A stretch of DNA of 64,000 bases from Coleofasciculus sp. FACHB-T130 (GTDB lineage Bacteria; Cyanobacteriota; Cyanobacteriia; Cyanobacteriales; FACHB-T130): assembly GCF_014695375.1 (NCBI RefSeq), contig NZ_JACJOG010000027.1, forward strand, positions 62,001 to 126,000, given 5' to 3'. Positions within the stretch are counted from its first letter, which is position 1. Each line of letters opens with the position of its first letter. The notes beneath the pieces were generated by a model, which was not told where the DNA came from, did not search any database, and saw only the letters and a list, made by a program, of their open reading frames with translations. The position numbers were made by a program, and so were the translations under genes. Shown here in pieces: positions 38,101-45,389 of this stretch.

Positions 38101-39588
38101 ATCGACTTCATTATCTCGAAAAGCCAGAATAAAGCAAAGATGCTGGAGGTTCGACCCCGTGGTGATAGTTTGAATCAAATTCAGAGTGGCGCTGTCTGCC
38201 CACTGCATATCATCCAAAAAGACAGCCAGTGGATGCTCTTTTTGAGCAAAGATACTGATAAAGTTTTGAAACACCAGATTGAATCGATTTTGGGATTCAG
38301 CGGGTCCCAAGTCTGGTACAGGAGGTTGTTCGCCGACGATGAGTTCAACTTCTGGAATCACATCGGTAATCAGTCTGCCATTATTCCCGAATGCGGCTTG
38401 GATTCGCTTTCTCCAAGTGGCAAGTTTATCTTCAGGTTCCGTCAAAATTTGCCGAACGAGCGTCTGAAAAGCTTGAACAAGGGTGGAATAAGGAATATCT
38501 CGTTTGTACTGATCGAACTTACCAGAGATAAAAATCCCACGTTCTCTTACGATGGGTTTTTGGATCTCGTTCACGAGAGAAGATTTACCAATCCCAGCAT
38601 ATCCAGCGACGAATATAAGTTCTGGCGTACCTTGGCTAACAACTCGCTCAAATGCTTGTAAAAGCTGTGCAATTTCTCGCTCTCGCCCATACAATTTTTG
38701 GGGAATTTGAAACCGCTCTGAGATATCTTGTTCGCCTAAAGGGAAAGATTGAATTTGTCCAATTGTCTCCAACTGTTTTAGGCATCGTTCCAGATCGAAC
38801 TGCAAACCCAAAGCACTCTGGTAGCGATCTTCTGCAACCTTTGAGAGCAGTTTCATGATGATGTCAGATAGCGATCGCCCAATCTCCGGTCTTACCTTTG
38901 TGAGTGGTGGCGGCGATTGGGCAATATGACAATGCACCCACTCTAAAGGGTCTTTGCCCTGAAACGGTAGCTGACGGGTCAGCATTTCATAGAAGGTGAC
39001 TCCCAAGGAATATAAATCGCTGCGATGGTCAATCCCACGATTCATTCGCCCAGTTTGCTCTGGCGACAGATAAGCCAAACTGCCTGCAATCTGGCTGGAA
39101 CTGCTGACCATTTGCTGTTCGTAGGGGATAAAAGCAGCGATCCCGAAGTCAGCGATTTTGACCTGATGCGTTTCCAGATTAATGAGAATGTTCTGCGGTT
39201 TAATATTTTTATGGACAATGCTATGGCTATGAATTTGGGCGATCGTATTGGTGATTTGAATGGCAATTTTTAAAAACGGAATCGGCTCTCGAAAGTCTTC
39301 TAGAAGCCGATCGAGCGATCGCCCGCCAAAATCCTCCAAAATCAGATAAGGAATGCCCTGATGCACCTCTAAGACGTAGGCTTTAACTGCTCCGGGGGTG
39401 TTCAACCGTTGGGCGATCGCATACTCATGTCTGAGTTGCTCAATATTGTTGGGCGTACAGCACTCTGGACGTAGCCCTTTAATAATCACCGGACGCCGAT
39501 CTTCGACTCTGATTCCACGGTATAGGACGGCTTTTATCCCTTCTTTGAGCAAAGTGACAATCGTAAATCCGGGTAACTTCAAGGTCAT
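32104..39588 (-). CDS. HstK-type hybrid: Ser/Thr kinase-like, AAA ATPase, GAF/PAS, His kinase, receiver
   Basis: 2494 residues, soluble. Order: protein-kinase fold (about 1-270; K37, E55, DFG at 147-149, SPE motif present); AAA_16 ATPase with P-loop GYAGIGKS at 329-336 and Walker B FLDDMQW near 458; long helical TPR-like region; GAF (about 1290-1440); two PAS domains (about 1470-1710); two GAFs (about 1740-2060); HisKA with phospho-acceptor H2122 in SHELRTPLNP; HATPase_c with N-box NLLANAVKF and DTGKGIAPEF; receiver with phospho-acceptor D2413 (ISDIGMP). This is the HstK architecture known from Nostoc-type cyanobacteria, plus a receiver. In the catalytic loop the residue normally aspartate is asparagine (HKN at 126-128), so the Ser/Thr kinase part may be inactive. 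Signal and output are unknown. Confidence 0.92.
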   Translation of the reverse strand: MTLKLPGFTIVTLLKEGIKAVLYRGIRVEDRRPVIIKGLRPECCTPNNIEQLRHEYAIAQRLNTPGAVKAYVLEVHQGIPYLILEDFGGRSLDRLLEDFREPIPFLKIAIQITNTIAQIHSHSIVHKNIKPQNILINLETHQVKIADFGIAAFIPYEQQMVSSSSQIAGSLAYLSPEQTGRMNRGIDHRSDLYSLGVTFYEMLTRQLPFQGKDPLEWVHCHIAQSPPPLTKVRPEIGRSLSDIIMKLLSKVAEDRYQSALGLQFDLERCLKQLETIGQIQSFPLGEQDISERFQIPQKLYGREREIAQLLQAFERVVSQGTPELIFVAGYAGIGKSSLVNEIQKPIVRERGIFISGKFDQYKRDIPYSTLVQAFQTLVRQILTEPEDKLATWRKRIQAAFGNNGRLITDVIPEVELIVGEQPPVPDLGPAESQNRFNLVFQNFISIFAQKEHPLAVFLDDMQWADSATLNLIQTITTGSNLQHLCFILAFRDNEVDLLHPFSLMMEQIRQGGAKITEIVLTPLNLTYVNQLIAETLHCEPGRSESLAKLIIQKTDGNPFFVNEFLKTLYQENLLTFDRNHRVWQWEQAQIEAQGITDNIVNLMIGRMQKLPPETQQLLKLASCIGNRFDLEVLAIVGETSLQQTANTLLEAVLRGFIIPTEATESIEKSYRFYHDRIQQAAYALIDDEQKQAVHLTIGRLLLKSFNSAQLEEQIFDLVNQLNLAVGLITERTEKDELIRLNLIAAKKAKASTAYTPAKKMLAVAANLLNEDSWFDHYEQTFTLVKERAECEFLTGNLEEAEALFKLLFIKAKSYIDKANIYILQLRLYQVAGRYEEALALGLEALKIFGVTFPDSEEQVQVAIAIEKSQVLANLGDRQVSDLLNAPTLQDPNLKTLIGLLTTVGPPAYLGRPSIFPLVVLKAVNYSLTYGNTEDSCFAYSMYAMLLVSIFRDIPTGYAFSEMTIQLNEKLNDPKLRGTVLHIHGSHINVWRNHIATDIPFLERGFIGCVEAGDVTMANYNGYQGSWQIIQVGSPLPETYNLIQKYVNFAQQSKHEAAYQTIRLQQQFLINLRGFTYHKLTLSDDSFDESHAFSILTDAGFVSGIIFYHIIKLIVFFTYEQYEEALNSALQVSVFPVTTLALPIETDYVLYHSLTLATLYPTASCEEQEGFLETLEMHQRQLQDWASHCPANFLHKSQLVAAEIARIEGRDMEAMRLYEQSIRCAREQKFVHYEALAYELAAKFYLDREFEAIAKTYLQEARNAYRRWEALGKVKQLEQLYPTLLPQPLPQQPPASNETFLSTGEQLDFLSVVKASQTISSEIVFSRLLKTLMQIALEQAGAELGYLLLFHEQNLVIEVEAKINSQAEKLNVFRPELAGEIALPQSVLNYVQRTQSTVILPDATEQNLFSEDEYVIQKQPKSVLCLPITRQSNLLGILYLENNFIPGAFTHDKLSVLEILAAQIAISLENARLYQGLAQSQEQLNLALKSAQIGIWSWDILNDRFDWDEQIYQLFGVTPETFVATSEAVLARLHPDDRESLAQSLNRAVNEGVEHDLEYRIIQDDGSIRYAACRGRAFFNEAGTATRMSGVVIDITERKQTEESLLISKAALEQMPDAVVLTDLEGNIQRWLGNAEQIFGYTASEAIAKPLNFLHHPDIAATMTAQIIQSIQETGGFCREIPCVRKDGSKVLIETTSKLVYDKAGKPLFLVCINKDISERKQAEAERAQLYAEQTARQEAEADRQRAAFLAQVSATLASSLDYESTLSSVASLVVPYFADWCGVDLLQDNQSIHRVAVAHRDPEKVKLAWELHQRYPRPLNAPEGVPKVLRTGQTEMVAEISDAVLAEAVKDPEHLRILRELGLKSYIISPLMARGRILGAISFVTAESAHRFNTGDLSLAEDIAHRAAIAIDNARLYREAQQAQQTAERAAERIARLQSITAALSESLTPTQVSEVIVEQGMAALGANYALVALLNESGTELEIVRAVGYEVNQIDGWQRFSIDTAVPLAEAVRTGQPVWGETSQKRAARYPHLAEAYSQFNFGTWVSIPLMVEGRAVGGLSLGFTEPQELNEDDQAFILALAQQCAQAIARSHLYEAERTARSAAEAANRVKDEFLAVLSHELRTPLNPILGWAKLLRSRKFDAATSDRALETIERNAKLQTQLIEDLLDVSRILQGKLSLNVYPVDLVSTIEAAIETVRLAAEAKSIQIQTILEPDVGQVSGDANRLQQVVWNLLANAVKFTPAGGQVAIALEQVGSQAQIRVTDTGKGIAPEFLPYVFDYFRQEDGTTTRTFGGLGLGLAIVRHLVELHGGTVSVSSPGEGQGATFLIKLPCLQNDRERQSDEKDNLSVLTFDSLPLSGLQILVVDDDADMREFLCFLLEQYGATVTSVASAVAALTTLSQSQPNVIISDIGMPEINGYMLMRQVRSLKPDQGGNIPAIALTAYAAEMDYQQAIAAGFQQHISKPVEPEALVKAIASLLFLQPESETTKVF

Positions 39589-39648
39589 GTCAACAGATCC
39601 TATAGCCGTGCTTCGTCAGAATAGTCAGAGGCCAATGGTGCTTCAGAC

Positions 39649-39762
39649 TCATCTGCTAGATTTAACTAGAGTAGCAATCGCTTCAACCAGTTTTTCCGAT
39701 TCTCCAGGCTTGGCAATATGCAGATGGAATCCGGTTGCGATCGCGTACAGTCCTTTGGGCAT
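39649..39762 (-). pseudogene. Remnant of a response-regulator receiver domain
   Basis: 37 codons ending in TGA. Residues 11-37 (TGFHLHIAKPGESEKLVEAIATLVK) match the last helix-strand-helix of a CheY-like receiver, including the conserved Lys-Pro; compare AGFQQHISKPVEPEALVKAIASL at the end of the adjacent kinase. The first ten codons (MPKGLYAIA) instead belong to a dispersed repeat also found at 42180-42206, so the two parts are joined at a GCGATCGC. The phospho-acceptor half of the domain is missing. It lies 60 bases upstream of the kinase gene. Confidence 0.6.
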
Positions 39763-39815
39763 GAAAACAGCGAAGCGAGGCGTTAGCCTAGCGCCGACCT
39801 ATCGGTTAGCTCATC
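39737..39815 (-). repeat. Dispersed repeat, family B, copy 1
   Basis: Read on the minus strand, CGCTGTTTTCATGCCCAAAG followed by a GTACGCGATCGCA end is shared, almost without change, with 42170-42205 on the plus strand. The flanks of both copies carry a GCCGAC...GG hairpin-like segment (TAGCGCCGACCTATCGGTTA here). Confidence 0.6.
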
Positions 39816-40438
39816 TGTAATTACCCCAAGATGGCATAAAAAATTGAAAAATTCGATGCTTGAAAGCTGACAAACTACTGACCATTCTCCTGTAAGTATT
39901 TAGTCATCATTTCGGCTCTCTTGACAAGACCAGCCTCCTGGCGCTGTCTGCGACAAGCTTAAGGGATCTCTAATACTGACTACGAGAGATTTTCCTAGTT
40001 CTGAGCTACAGAAGGCATAATAACAGTCATCCCCATTTAGACAACCACTAGGAGATAACGATAAGACCCTCCATTCCGTAGGTTTACCCTACCTCCTAGA
40101 GAGTCTTCTGATATTGGTGGTGCTTATGCGATCGCTCAACTCTTTGATGGCTTAGGGAAAAAACTGCAACTAGACTACCCTCTTAGTAACAGTTGCACCA
40201 CAGCAACAACGGAATCAATAAAAGTAAAGTCTTGGATTCAGAGAATACCCGAAAAAGCGATCGCTGATATCTGCGTCCAGACCATTTAGTTTTACTATCC
40301 CTTGCTTATTGACTACTTTTAGAGCAAACCTATCAGAAATTTTCTGATTTCTGAGTTTTGCCTGCATTCTTGTTTTCAACCCAATCAATCGCTGAGTTTA
40401 AATAACTGCGTGGTTTCATTTGCCCACCACCATTCTTG
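39816..40438. other. Intergenic region, no clear gene
   Basis: Mostly non-coding. A stretch of about 60 codons open on the plus strand (about 40113-40290, reading AYAIAQLFDGLGKK, ending TAG) has no good start or known relative and may be an old gene fragment. On the minus strand a 28-codon frame (40333-40419, MKPRSYLNSAIDW) is too short to support. No promoter called. Confidence 0.35.
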
Positions 40439-40891
40439 TTACTCTTTCCAATTAACAGATGTTGCTCTCAATTTGCCATCACCGATAATCGTGTGAACTT
40501 TGAAAGAGCCGCTTTGTCCTGGATTTAGCGTGGAGGGTTCTGCATTGACAGAACTACTTTTAATCACCTTGCCATCTAATCCAACAACGTTATAGGTGAC
40601 TTCAATCGAATGAACTGTTTTTTGGGTTTCGTTGATGATGCGACCCGTCAAAATATCCCCATCAGATGTTTGGTCTGCGATGATGACTTGTGGTTTTTGA
40701 CCGCATAGTTGGGTGAGGTCTAAGGTTCTGCCATCCGATGTCTGCATATAGCAAAAGGGCATATCGATCTCGGAAGATGAGGCACTCGCAGCTTGTAAAT
40801 TGGTAATCCATGAATTGCCAGAAGATTGATGATTGCCGAAGAAAATCGAAGCAATCCAGAAGGAAATTGTTAAAGTAAGGGTTTTTTGCAT
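40439..40891 (-). CDS. Secreted FxLYD-like domain protein
   Basis: 150 residues from ATG 40891 (MQKTLTLTISFW), preferred because it begins at a proper signal peptide; an upstream ATG at 40915 would add eight residues. After the signal peptide there is a short linker with two Cys (FCYMQTSDGRTLDLTQLCG) that could form a disulphide, then a beta-sandwich resembling the FxLYD/DUF3426 type (ILTGRIINETQKTVHSIEV, LNPGQSGSFKV). Such domains occur on exported cyanobacterial proteins; function unknown. Confidence 0.7.
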   Translation of the reverse strand: MQKTLTLTISFWIASIFFGNHQSSGNSWITNLQAASASSSEIDMPFCYMQTSDGRTLDLTQLCGQKPQVIIADQTSDGDILTGRIINETQKTVHSIEVTYNVVGLDGKVIKSSSVNAEPSTLNPGQSGSFKVHTIIGDGKLRATSVNWKE

Positions 40892-41294
40892 AGTGTTAAC
40901 AGTTGGTAAAAACATAACAAAATTTCGATCTGTCTTAACAGATTAGAGGGAGGAGTCTGAATTTAATTCAAGGCAGTATTCAAGGCTAAATTCTAAGTTC
41001 AGAGCTTGAGTGTTGGGTTTTTCCAAACACCCAGTATTGGCTTGCCCGGTGTTCAAACCCTAGCCATAGTGAGGGAATAAAAAGTAATCTCTTGGCTAGG
41101 GCAGTTGAGAAAATTCCAATGCCTTGCTAACCCAGGTTGCTAGTTATCTCATTTGGGTTGTGAGGTGCTGGTGAGGTGCTACATTAACGATCCTTCCAGC
41201 CCCCCAATAAATTGGGGGGCAAGAAGTCTATATATTGCAAGCAGAAAACAAAATGGTATTAGAGCATTGGAAATCGACTCGCAAATGTACCCAG
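40892..41294. other. Intergenic region with a perfect hairpin repeat
   Basis: No gene recognised. GCCCCCCAAT (41199-41208) pairs perfectly with ATTGGGGGGC (41211-41220). Related halves occur at about 31710-31730 and 43638-43651, so it is a dispersed element. It lies downstream of the 41295-41816 gene but has no T-tract on that strand. Confidence 0.5.
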
Positions 41295-41816
41295 TTACTC
41301 AGCAATGGAGTAACTCGCAACTCCCGTACCTGGTGGTAGTGAGCAAACAACCTCATAAGCTCCGTTAGCAGTTTGAGCTACAGGTCCCGTGAAGTTGAAC
41401 ACATGCTTCTTCGGAGTACCTGTAGCACCACCGCTAAGTGCGATTGTTAATTTCTGGAATTGAAAACTTAGAGAGTTCGGCTGGTGAGCCCGCAGCTCGC
41501 ACTGTAGGGTTGTAGACTGAGCGTTTCTGCTGAATACATGCACAAAAGCAAGAGGCCCTGCGCTGCCATTTTCAGTCCCTGATGTAATGTCCCGAACAAC
41601 AGGACAATGTAGGTTAATGGATGTGGTACCTTGAACTGAAAACTGTCCAGCTGCACGACTAAATTGCTGATTAGAAGCGGAAGTCTCAGGCTGACACGCA
41701 CTTCCAGAATAGACTTTATTATCTCCAGCTAATGCTGCGGTGGGAATGGCAGCACTGGATAATAGAGTGGCAGAAAATGCGATCGCTACTTTTGCACGTT
41801 TCATGTTGGACATCAT
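41295..41816 (-). CDS. Secreted protein of unknown function
   Basis: 173 residues with a clear signal peptide (KRAKVAIAFSATLLSSAAIP...ALAG, cleavage near residue 31). The mature part is about 140 residues with four cysteines (CQPE, LHCPV, LQCEL, VVCSLPPG) and a beta-rich pattern. The start at ATG 41816 has AAGGAG 8 bases upstream; a second ATG follows directly. I do not recognise the family. It probably acts in the periplasm or outside the cell. Confidence 0.7.
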   Translation of the reverse strand: MMSNMKRAKVAIAFSATLLSSAAIPTAALAGDNKVYSGSACQPETSASNQQFSRAAGQFSVQGTTSINLHCPVVRDITSGTENGSAGPLAFVHVFSRNAQSTTLQCELRAHQPNSLSFQFQKLTIALSGGATGTPKKHVFNFTGPVAQTANGAYEVVCSLPPGTGVASYSIAE

Positions 41817-42532
41817 AGAAGTTGCTCCTTGGTATTTGCGTTGTTAATTAGTGAATTGCTTCAACTAAATACCAAGTTATTCAAAGCAGCGTTCGCGAAG
41901 CGTTCAATTAAATGCGATCGGAAACTTAGATTTTTGTGACTCAAATCACTGGCGCTCGTGTTAAAGCGAAGATACCCGATAACAATCTTTTTGGTAACTC
42001 GCAAATTCTGTATGAATTTTTCTAGGATTGTGCAGCAAGCAACTGAATAAGTCTATTTTTCCGGTCATGTATTAACCGTCTCAAGCAGTGTATACGAGCC
42101 GCAATCCGTTATCAGGAACGACGAACGAGCCGACAGGTCGGCTATAGGCTTCCGCCTTCGCTACGCTGACGCTGTTTTCATGCCCAAAGGGCTGTACGCG
42201 ATCGCATCTATTTCACAGTGGTTATATCCATACATAGCCTAGGGTAAGGGTTTGGGGACATCGAACGCTTCCAGAACGCTATCGGAACGCTTGCCTTGAT
42301 AGCTTGTTCGTATGCCAAAAAACATTCATAGAGGATATCGAATAAATCCTGAAGGGACACACAGCTTGGGTTGAATTTCTGCGAATACCCTTTGTTTTAC
42401 TGATATCTATTTCTCTTCGGAATGCTACCTATCAGTTCCTCTAACTCCGCTTAAGAGTGCAATAGAAATCTAAGTTTTTGCGATCGCACTCTGAATAACA
42501 CATTCAAACTTGAAAATCATTACGAGGATTCT
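41817..42532. other. Intergenic region with family B repeat, copy 2
   Basis: About 700 bases without a supported gene. 42121-42206 (plus strand) is the second family B copy: a GCCGAC-A-GTCGGC-type hairpin at 42129-42142, then GCTTCCGCCTTCGCTACGC and the segment ending GTACGCGATCGCA. The rest shows no clear promoter; GAGG just before 42533 is the ribosome binding site of the next gene. Confidence 0.5.
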
Positions 42533-43606
42533 ATGACAACACTTACCCTAGACCAAACAAAAGCAGAAGCGTTTGCCGAACGGATGCTTGACATTCTCAA
42601 CAGTGGCGCGATCGCTCTGATGACGTCTATCGGTCACAGAACTGGGCTATTTGACAGGATGGCTGAACTACCGCCTTCTACAAGCCAACAGATTGCAGAC
42701 GCAGCGGGGTTGAATGAGCGGTACGTGCGCGAATGGTTGGGAGCAATGGTTACGGGTGGCTTTGTGGAATACAATCCAGCTAAGAATACCTACGATTTGC
42801 CTCTAGAACACGCCGCATTCTTAACGCGGGCTTCCAGTCCTGACAACATTGCGGCATTTTCCCAATACATCCCTTTGTTAGGAAGTGTTGAGGAGCAAAT
42901 CATCGACTGCTTTTACAAGGGTGGTGGGGTTCCCTATTCTGCTTTCAAGCGTTTTCATCAAGTGATGGCGGAAGATAGCGGTCAAACGGTCGTTGCGGCG
43001 CTGAATGACCACATTTTGCCCTTAATTCCCGGACTGATTGAGGTACTTAAGGAGGGAATTAATGTGCTGGATGTGGGGTGTGGGAGTGGTCGTGCCATCA
43101 CCAAAATGGCGAAGGAATTTCCGAATAGTCGGTTTACAGGCTACGACTTCTCAGAAGAAGCGATCGCGATCGCGCAAACCGAAGTCCAACGCCTCAATCT
43201 TGCAAATATCCGCTTTCAAGTAAAAGATGCTGCCACTTTAGATGAAGTGGAGAAATATGATTTCATCGCTACCTTTGATGCAATTCACGACCAAGCTAAG
43301 CCCGATGTAGTTTTGCGAGGAATTGCTCAAGCACTGCGCTTCGATGGTGTTTATTTGATGCAAGATATTCGCGCTTCCAGCTATGTGGGTGGCAATCTCG
43401 ATCATCCGGCAGGGCCGTTACTTTACACCATTTCTTGTATGCACTGCATGACTGTATCGCTTGCCGCAGGAGGCATGGGGCTTGGTGCCATGTGGGGTCA
43501 GGAGAAAGCATTGGAAATGCTGGAAGATGCCGGTTTCACTAGCGTGGAAATCAAGCAACTCGCTCATGATTTTCAGAACAATTACTACATTGTGCGGAAG
43601 AATTAA
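42533..43606 (+). CDS. SAM methyltransferase with N-terminal winged-helix domain
   Basis: 357 residues. The N-terminal 95 residues form a helical/winged-helix dimerisation domain ([40 protein letters not shown]), as in O-methyltransferases and Rv2258c-like proteins. The class I core follows: motif [18 protein letters not shown] (about 172-188), [14 protein letters not shown], and [14 protein letters not shown]. The long insert near [21 protein letters not shown] is typical of this subfamily. Acceptor unknown, probably a small molecule. GAGG precedes the start. Confidence 0.88.
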   Translation: MTTLTLDQTKAEAFAERMLDILNSGAIALMTSIGHRTGLFDRMAELPPSTSQQIADAAGLNERYVREWLGAMVTGGFVEYNPAKNTYDLPLEHAAFLTRASSPDNIAAFSQYIPLLGSVEEQIIDCFYKGGGVPYSAFKRFHQVMAEDSGQTVVAALNDHILPLIPGLIEVLKEGINVLDVGCGSGRAITKMAKEFPNSRFTGYDFSEEAIAIAQTEVQRLNLANIRFQVKDAATLDEVEKYDFIATFDAIHDQAKPDVVLRGIAQALRFDGVYLMQDIRASSYVGGNLDHPAGPLLYTISCMHCMTVSLAAGGMGLGAMWGQEKALEMLEDAGFTSVEIKQLAHDFQNNYYIVRKN

Positions 43607-43757
43607 ACCCGTTTTACGAATTGTCTGGATTAAATCCCTGCCATCAATTGGGGGGATACAGAAAAAATCACAAATGTAGCGGCAAGAAAGTGAATCGCTA
43701 AAAAACTATGTAACACCAACCTTCAATTCTGAAAACCATTGAAAGCTAGAAAATCCT

Positions 43758-43907
43758 ATGTGCAAACTCTGTGCATTTGCTTGGCGTTATCAAAAACCCG
43801 GTAGCAGTGACTCGCTATTGCTAACTACGAAACAGTTCTCTTCACTGGTTGTTTTAAATCAAGCCTCGCAACCAGTTCAGAAATTATCTACTACAAAAGA
43901 CAAGTAA
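43758..43907 (+). CDS. Possible small protein or leader peptide, 49 residues
   Basis: Open frame ATG 43758 to TAA 43905-43907, starting MCKLCAFAWRYQ, with two cysteines at positions 2 and 5. It ends 15 bases before the start of the SfnB/DszC-like gene, whose ribosome binding site AAGGAG follows its stop. No strong ribosome binding site of its own is seen. It could be a leader peptide or a non-functional frame. Confidence 0.3.
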   Translation: MCKLCAFAWRYQKPGSSDSLLLTTKQFSSLVVLNQASQPVQKLSTTKDK

Positions 43908-43922
43908 AAAGGAGAAAAAACC

Positions 43923-45110
43923 ATGACTACATTACTAAACCGCATCGAATTGAAAGATTATGCAGCGATCGCAACTGCTCTCTCCCAAGAATTGGCAGCG
44001 AGTGCCGTTGAGCGCGATCGCCAAGCAGGTATCCCCCATGAAGAAGTACGACGGTTGCGGGAATCGGGACTGTTACCTCTGGTTGTACCGCGAGAATATG
44101 GCGGTATTGGCGCAACCTGGGTAGAAGCTTACAAGGTTCTTCAGGAAATTGCTAAAGCAGATGGTTCTACGGGGCAACTCTACTGCAATCAGCTAATCTT
44201 ATCAGTGGTGGGTCAGGTGAGCGGCACCCCTGCTCAAGCCGAACGCTACTATCGAGCCACTGCCCAGAATCACTTGTTTTGGGGTAATGCATTTAACACG
44301 CGAGACACTCGCCTCAAAATTGAGCCAGAAGGCGATCGCTTCCGGGTAAATGGAACTAAGAGCTTTGGCACCGGAGTGGCAGCAGCGGATATTCGTGTAT
44401 TCGCCGCCGTGCAAGACGGGGTCGATCATCCGATTGCCTTTATCCTTCCCAAGGATCGAGAAGGCATTGTCTACAACAACGACTGGGACAATATGGGACA
44501 ACGCTGCACCGCTAGCGGTAGTTTCACCTTCCACAACGTCCTCGTGAACCCGGATGAAATTCTCGGCCCACCTCCATCTCCAGAGGGTGCCTTTTCTACC
44601 CTCTTGTTCGTGGTGAATCAGTTGGCGAAAACCCATGTCTATCTGGGAATTGCCGAAGGTGCCTTGGAAGCGGCAAGGGATTACACGACGACCATGACTC
44701 GACCCTGGATGACCTCAGGCGTCGATCGGGCATCGAAAGATCCCTACATTTTGCAGCACTATGGTGAACTATGGACTGAGCTAAAGGCAGCGATCGCGCT
44801 CTGCCGTCAGGCAGCGCAGCAGGTACAGACGGCATGGGAAAAGGGACAGGCGCTCACTCATGAGGAACGGGGTGAAGTTGCGATCGCTGTTTATACTGCT
44901 AAAGCTTTTACCACTAAAGTTGGCTTGGATATCACCACCCGCATCTTTGAAGTCATGGGCGCTCGTTCCACTGCTGCGAAATACGGCTTCGACCGCTACT
45001 GGCGCGATTTGCGGACGTTTACCCTGCATGACCCAGTGGACTATAAGCTGCGGGATATTGGCAATTGGGTTCTCAATCAGGAACTGCCAATGATATCGCA
45101 GTATTCCTAA
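43923..45110 (+). CDS. Acyl-CoA dehydrogenase-fold flavoenzyme, SfnB/DszC-like
   Basis: 395 residues with the acyl-CoA dehydrogenase fold: N-terminal helical domain (REYGGIGATWVEAYKVLQEIA), middle beta domain (VNGTKSFGTG, WDNMGQRCTASGSFTFHNV) and C-terminal four-helix domain with the RDLRTFTLHDPVDYKLRDIG ending seen in SfnB, DszC and related FMN-dependent monooxygenases. These act on organosulphur compounds or other small substrates with reduced flavin, rather than on acyl-CoA. The catalytic glutamate of true acyl-CoA dehydrogenases is not evident. AAGGAG precedes ATG 43923. No flavin reductase gene is adjacent. Confidence 0.85.
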   Translation: MTTLLNRIELKDYAAIATALSQELAASAVERDRQAGIPHEEVRRLRESGLLPLVVPREYGGIGATWVEAYKVLQEIAKADGSTGQLYCNQLILSVVGQVSGTPAQAERYYRATAQNHLFWGNAFNTRDTRLKIEPEGDRFRVNGTKSFGTGVAAADIRVFAAVQDGVDHPIAFILPKDREGIVYNNDWDNMGQRCTASGSFTFHNVLVNPDEILGPPPSPEGAFSTLLFVVNQLAKTHVYLGIAEGALEAARDYTTTMTRPWMTSGVDRASKDPYILQHYGELWTELKAAIALCRQAAQQVQTAWEKGQALTHEERGEVAIAVYTAKAFTTKVGLDITTRIFEVMGARSTAAKYGFDRYWRDLRTFTLHDPVDYKLRDIGNWVLNQELPMISQYS

Positions 45111-45389
45111 CCAGAATGCGATCGCATTCCCTAGTCTGGCTTGCTTGCAAGTAGATAGTCAAAAGTCGATTCCTAGGGCGCACAAATCGACTTTTGACTT
45201 ATTTTTTTGGCTTATTTTTGAATGCGCTTGACAAATGACTCGTGTATGCCGTCACTTTAGAGGAGTTTAAACGCGATCGCCCCCACGTCTTGCCAACAGA
45301 AAGCGATCGCTTCTTTTAAAAATTCCTGACTCCAACCAATAATCCCTGTCAAAGGGAAAGGAAGGCACAAGTGAAGGAGTAGAGACACA

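Noticed and set aside
40333-40419. 28-codon minus-strand frame after the FxLYD-like gene
   Set aside because: Too short and without ribosome binding site or relative.
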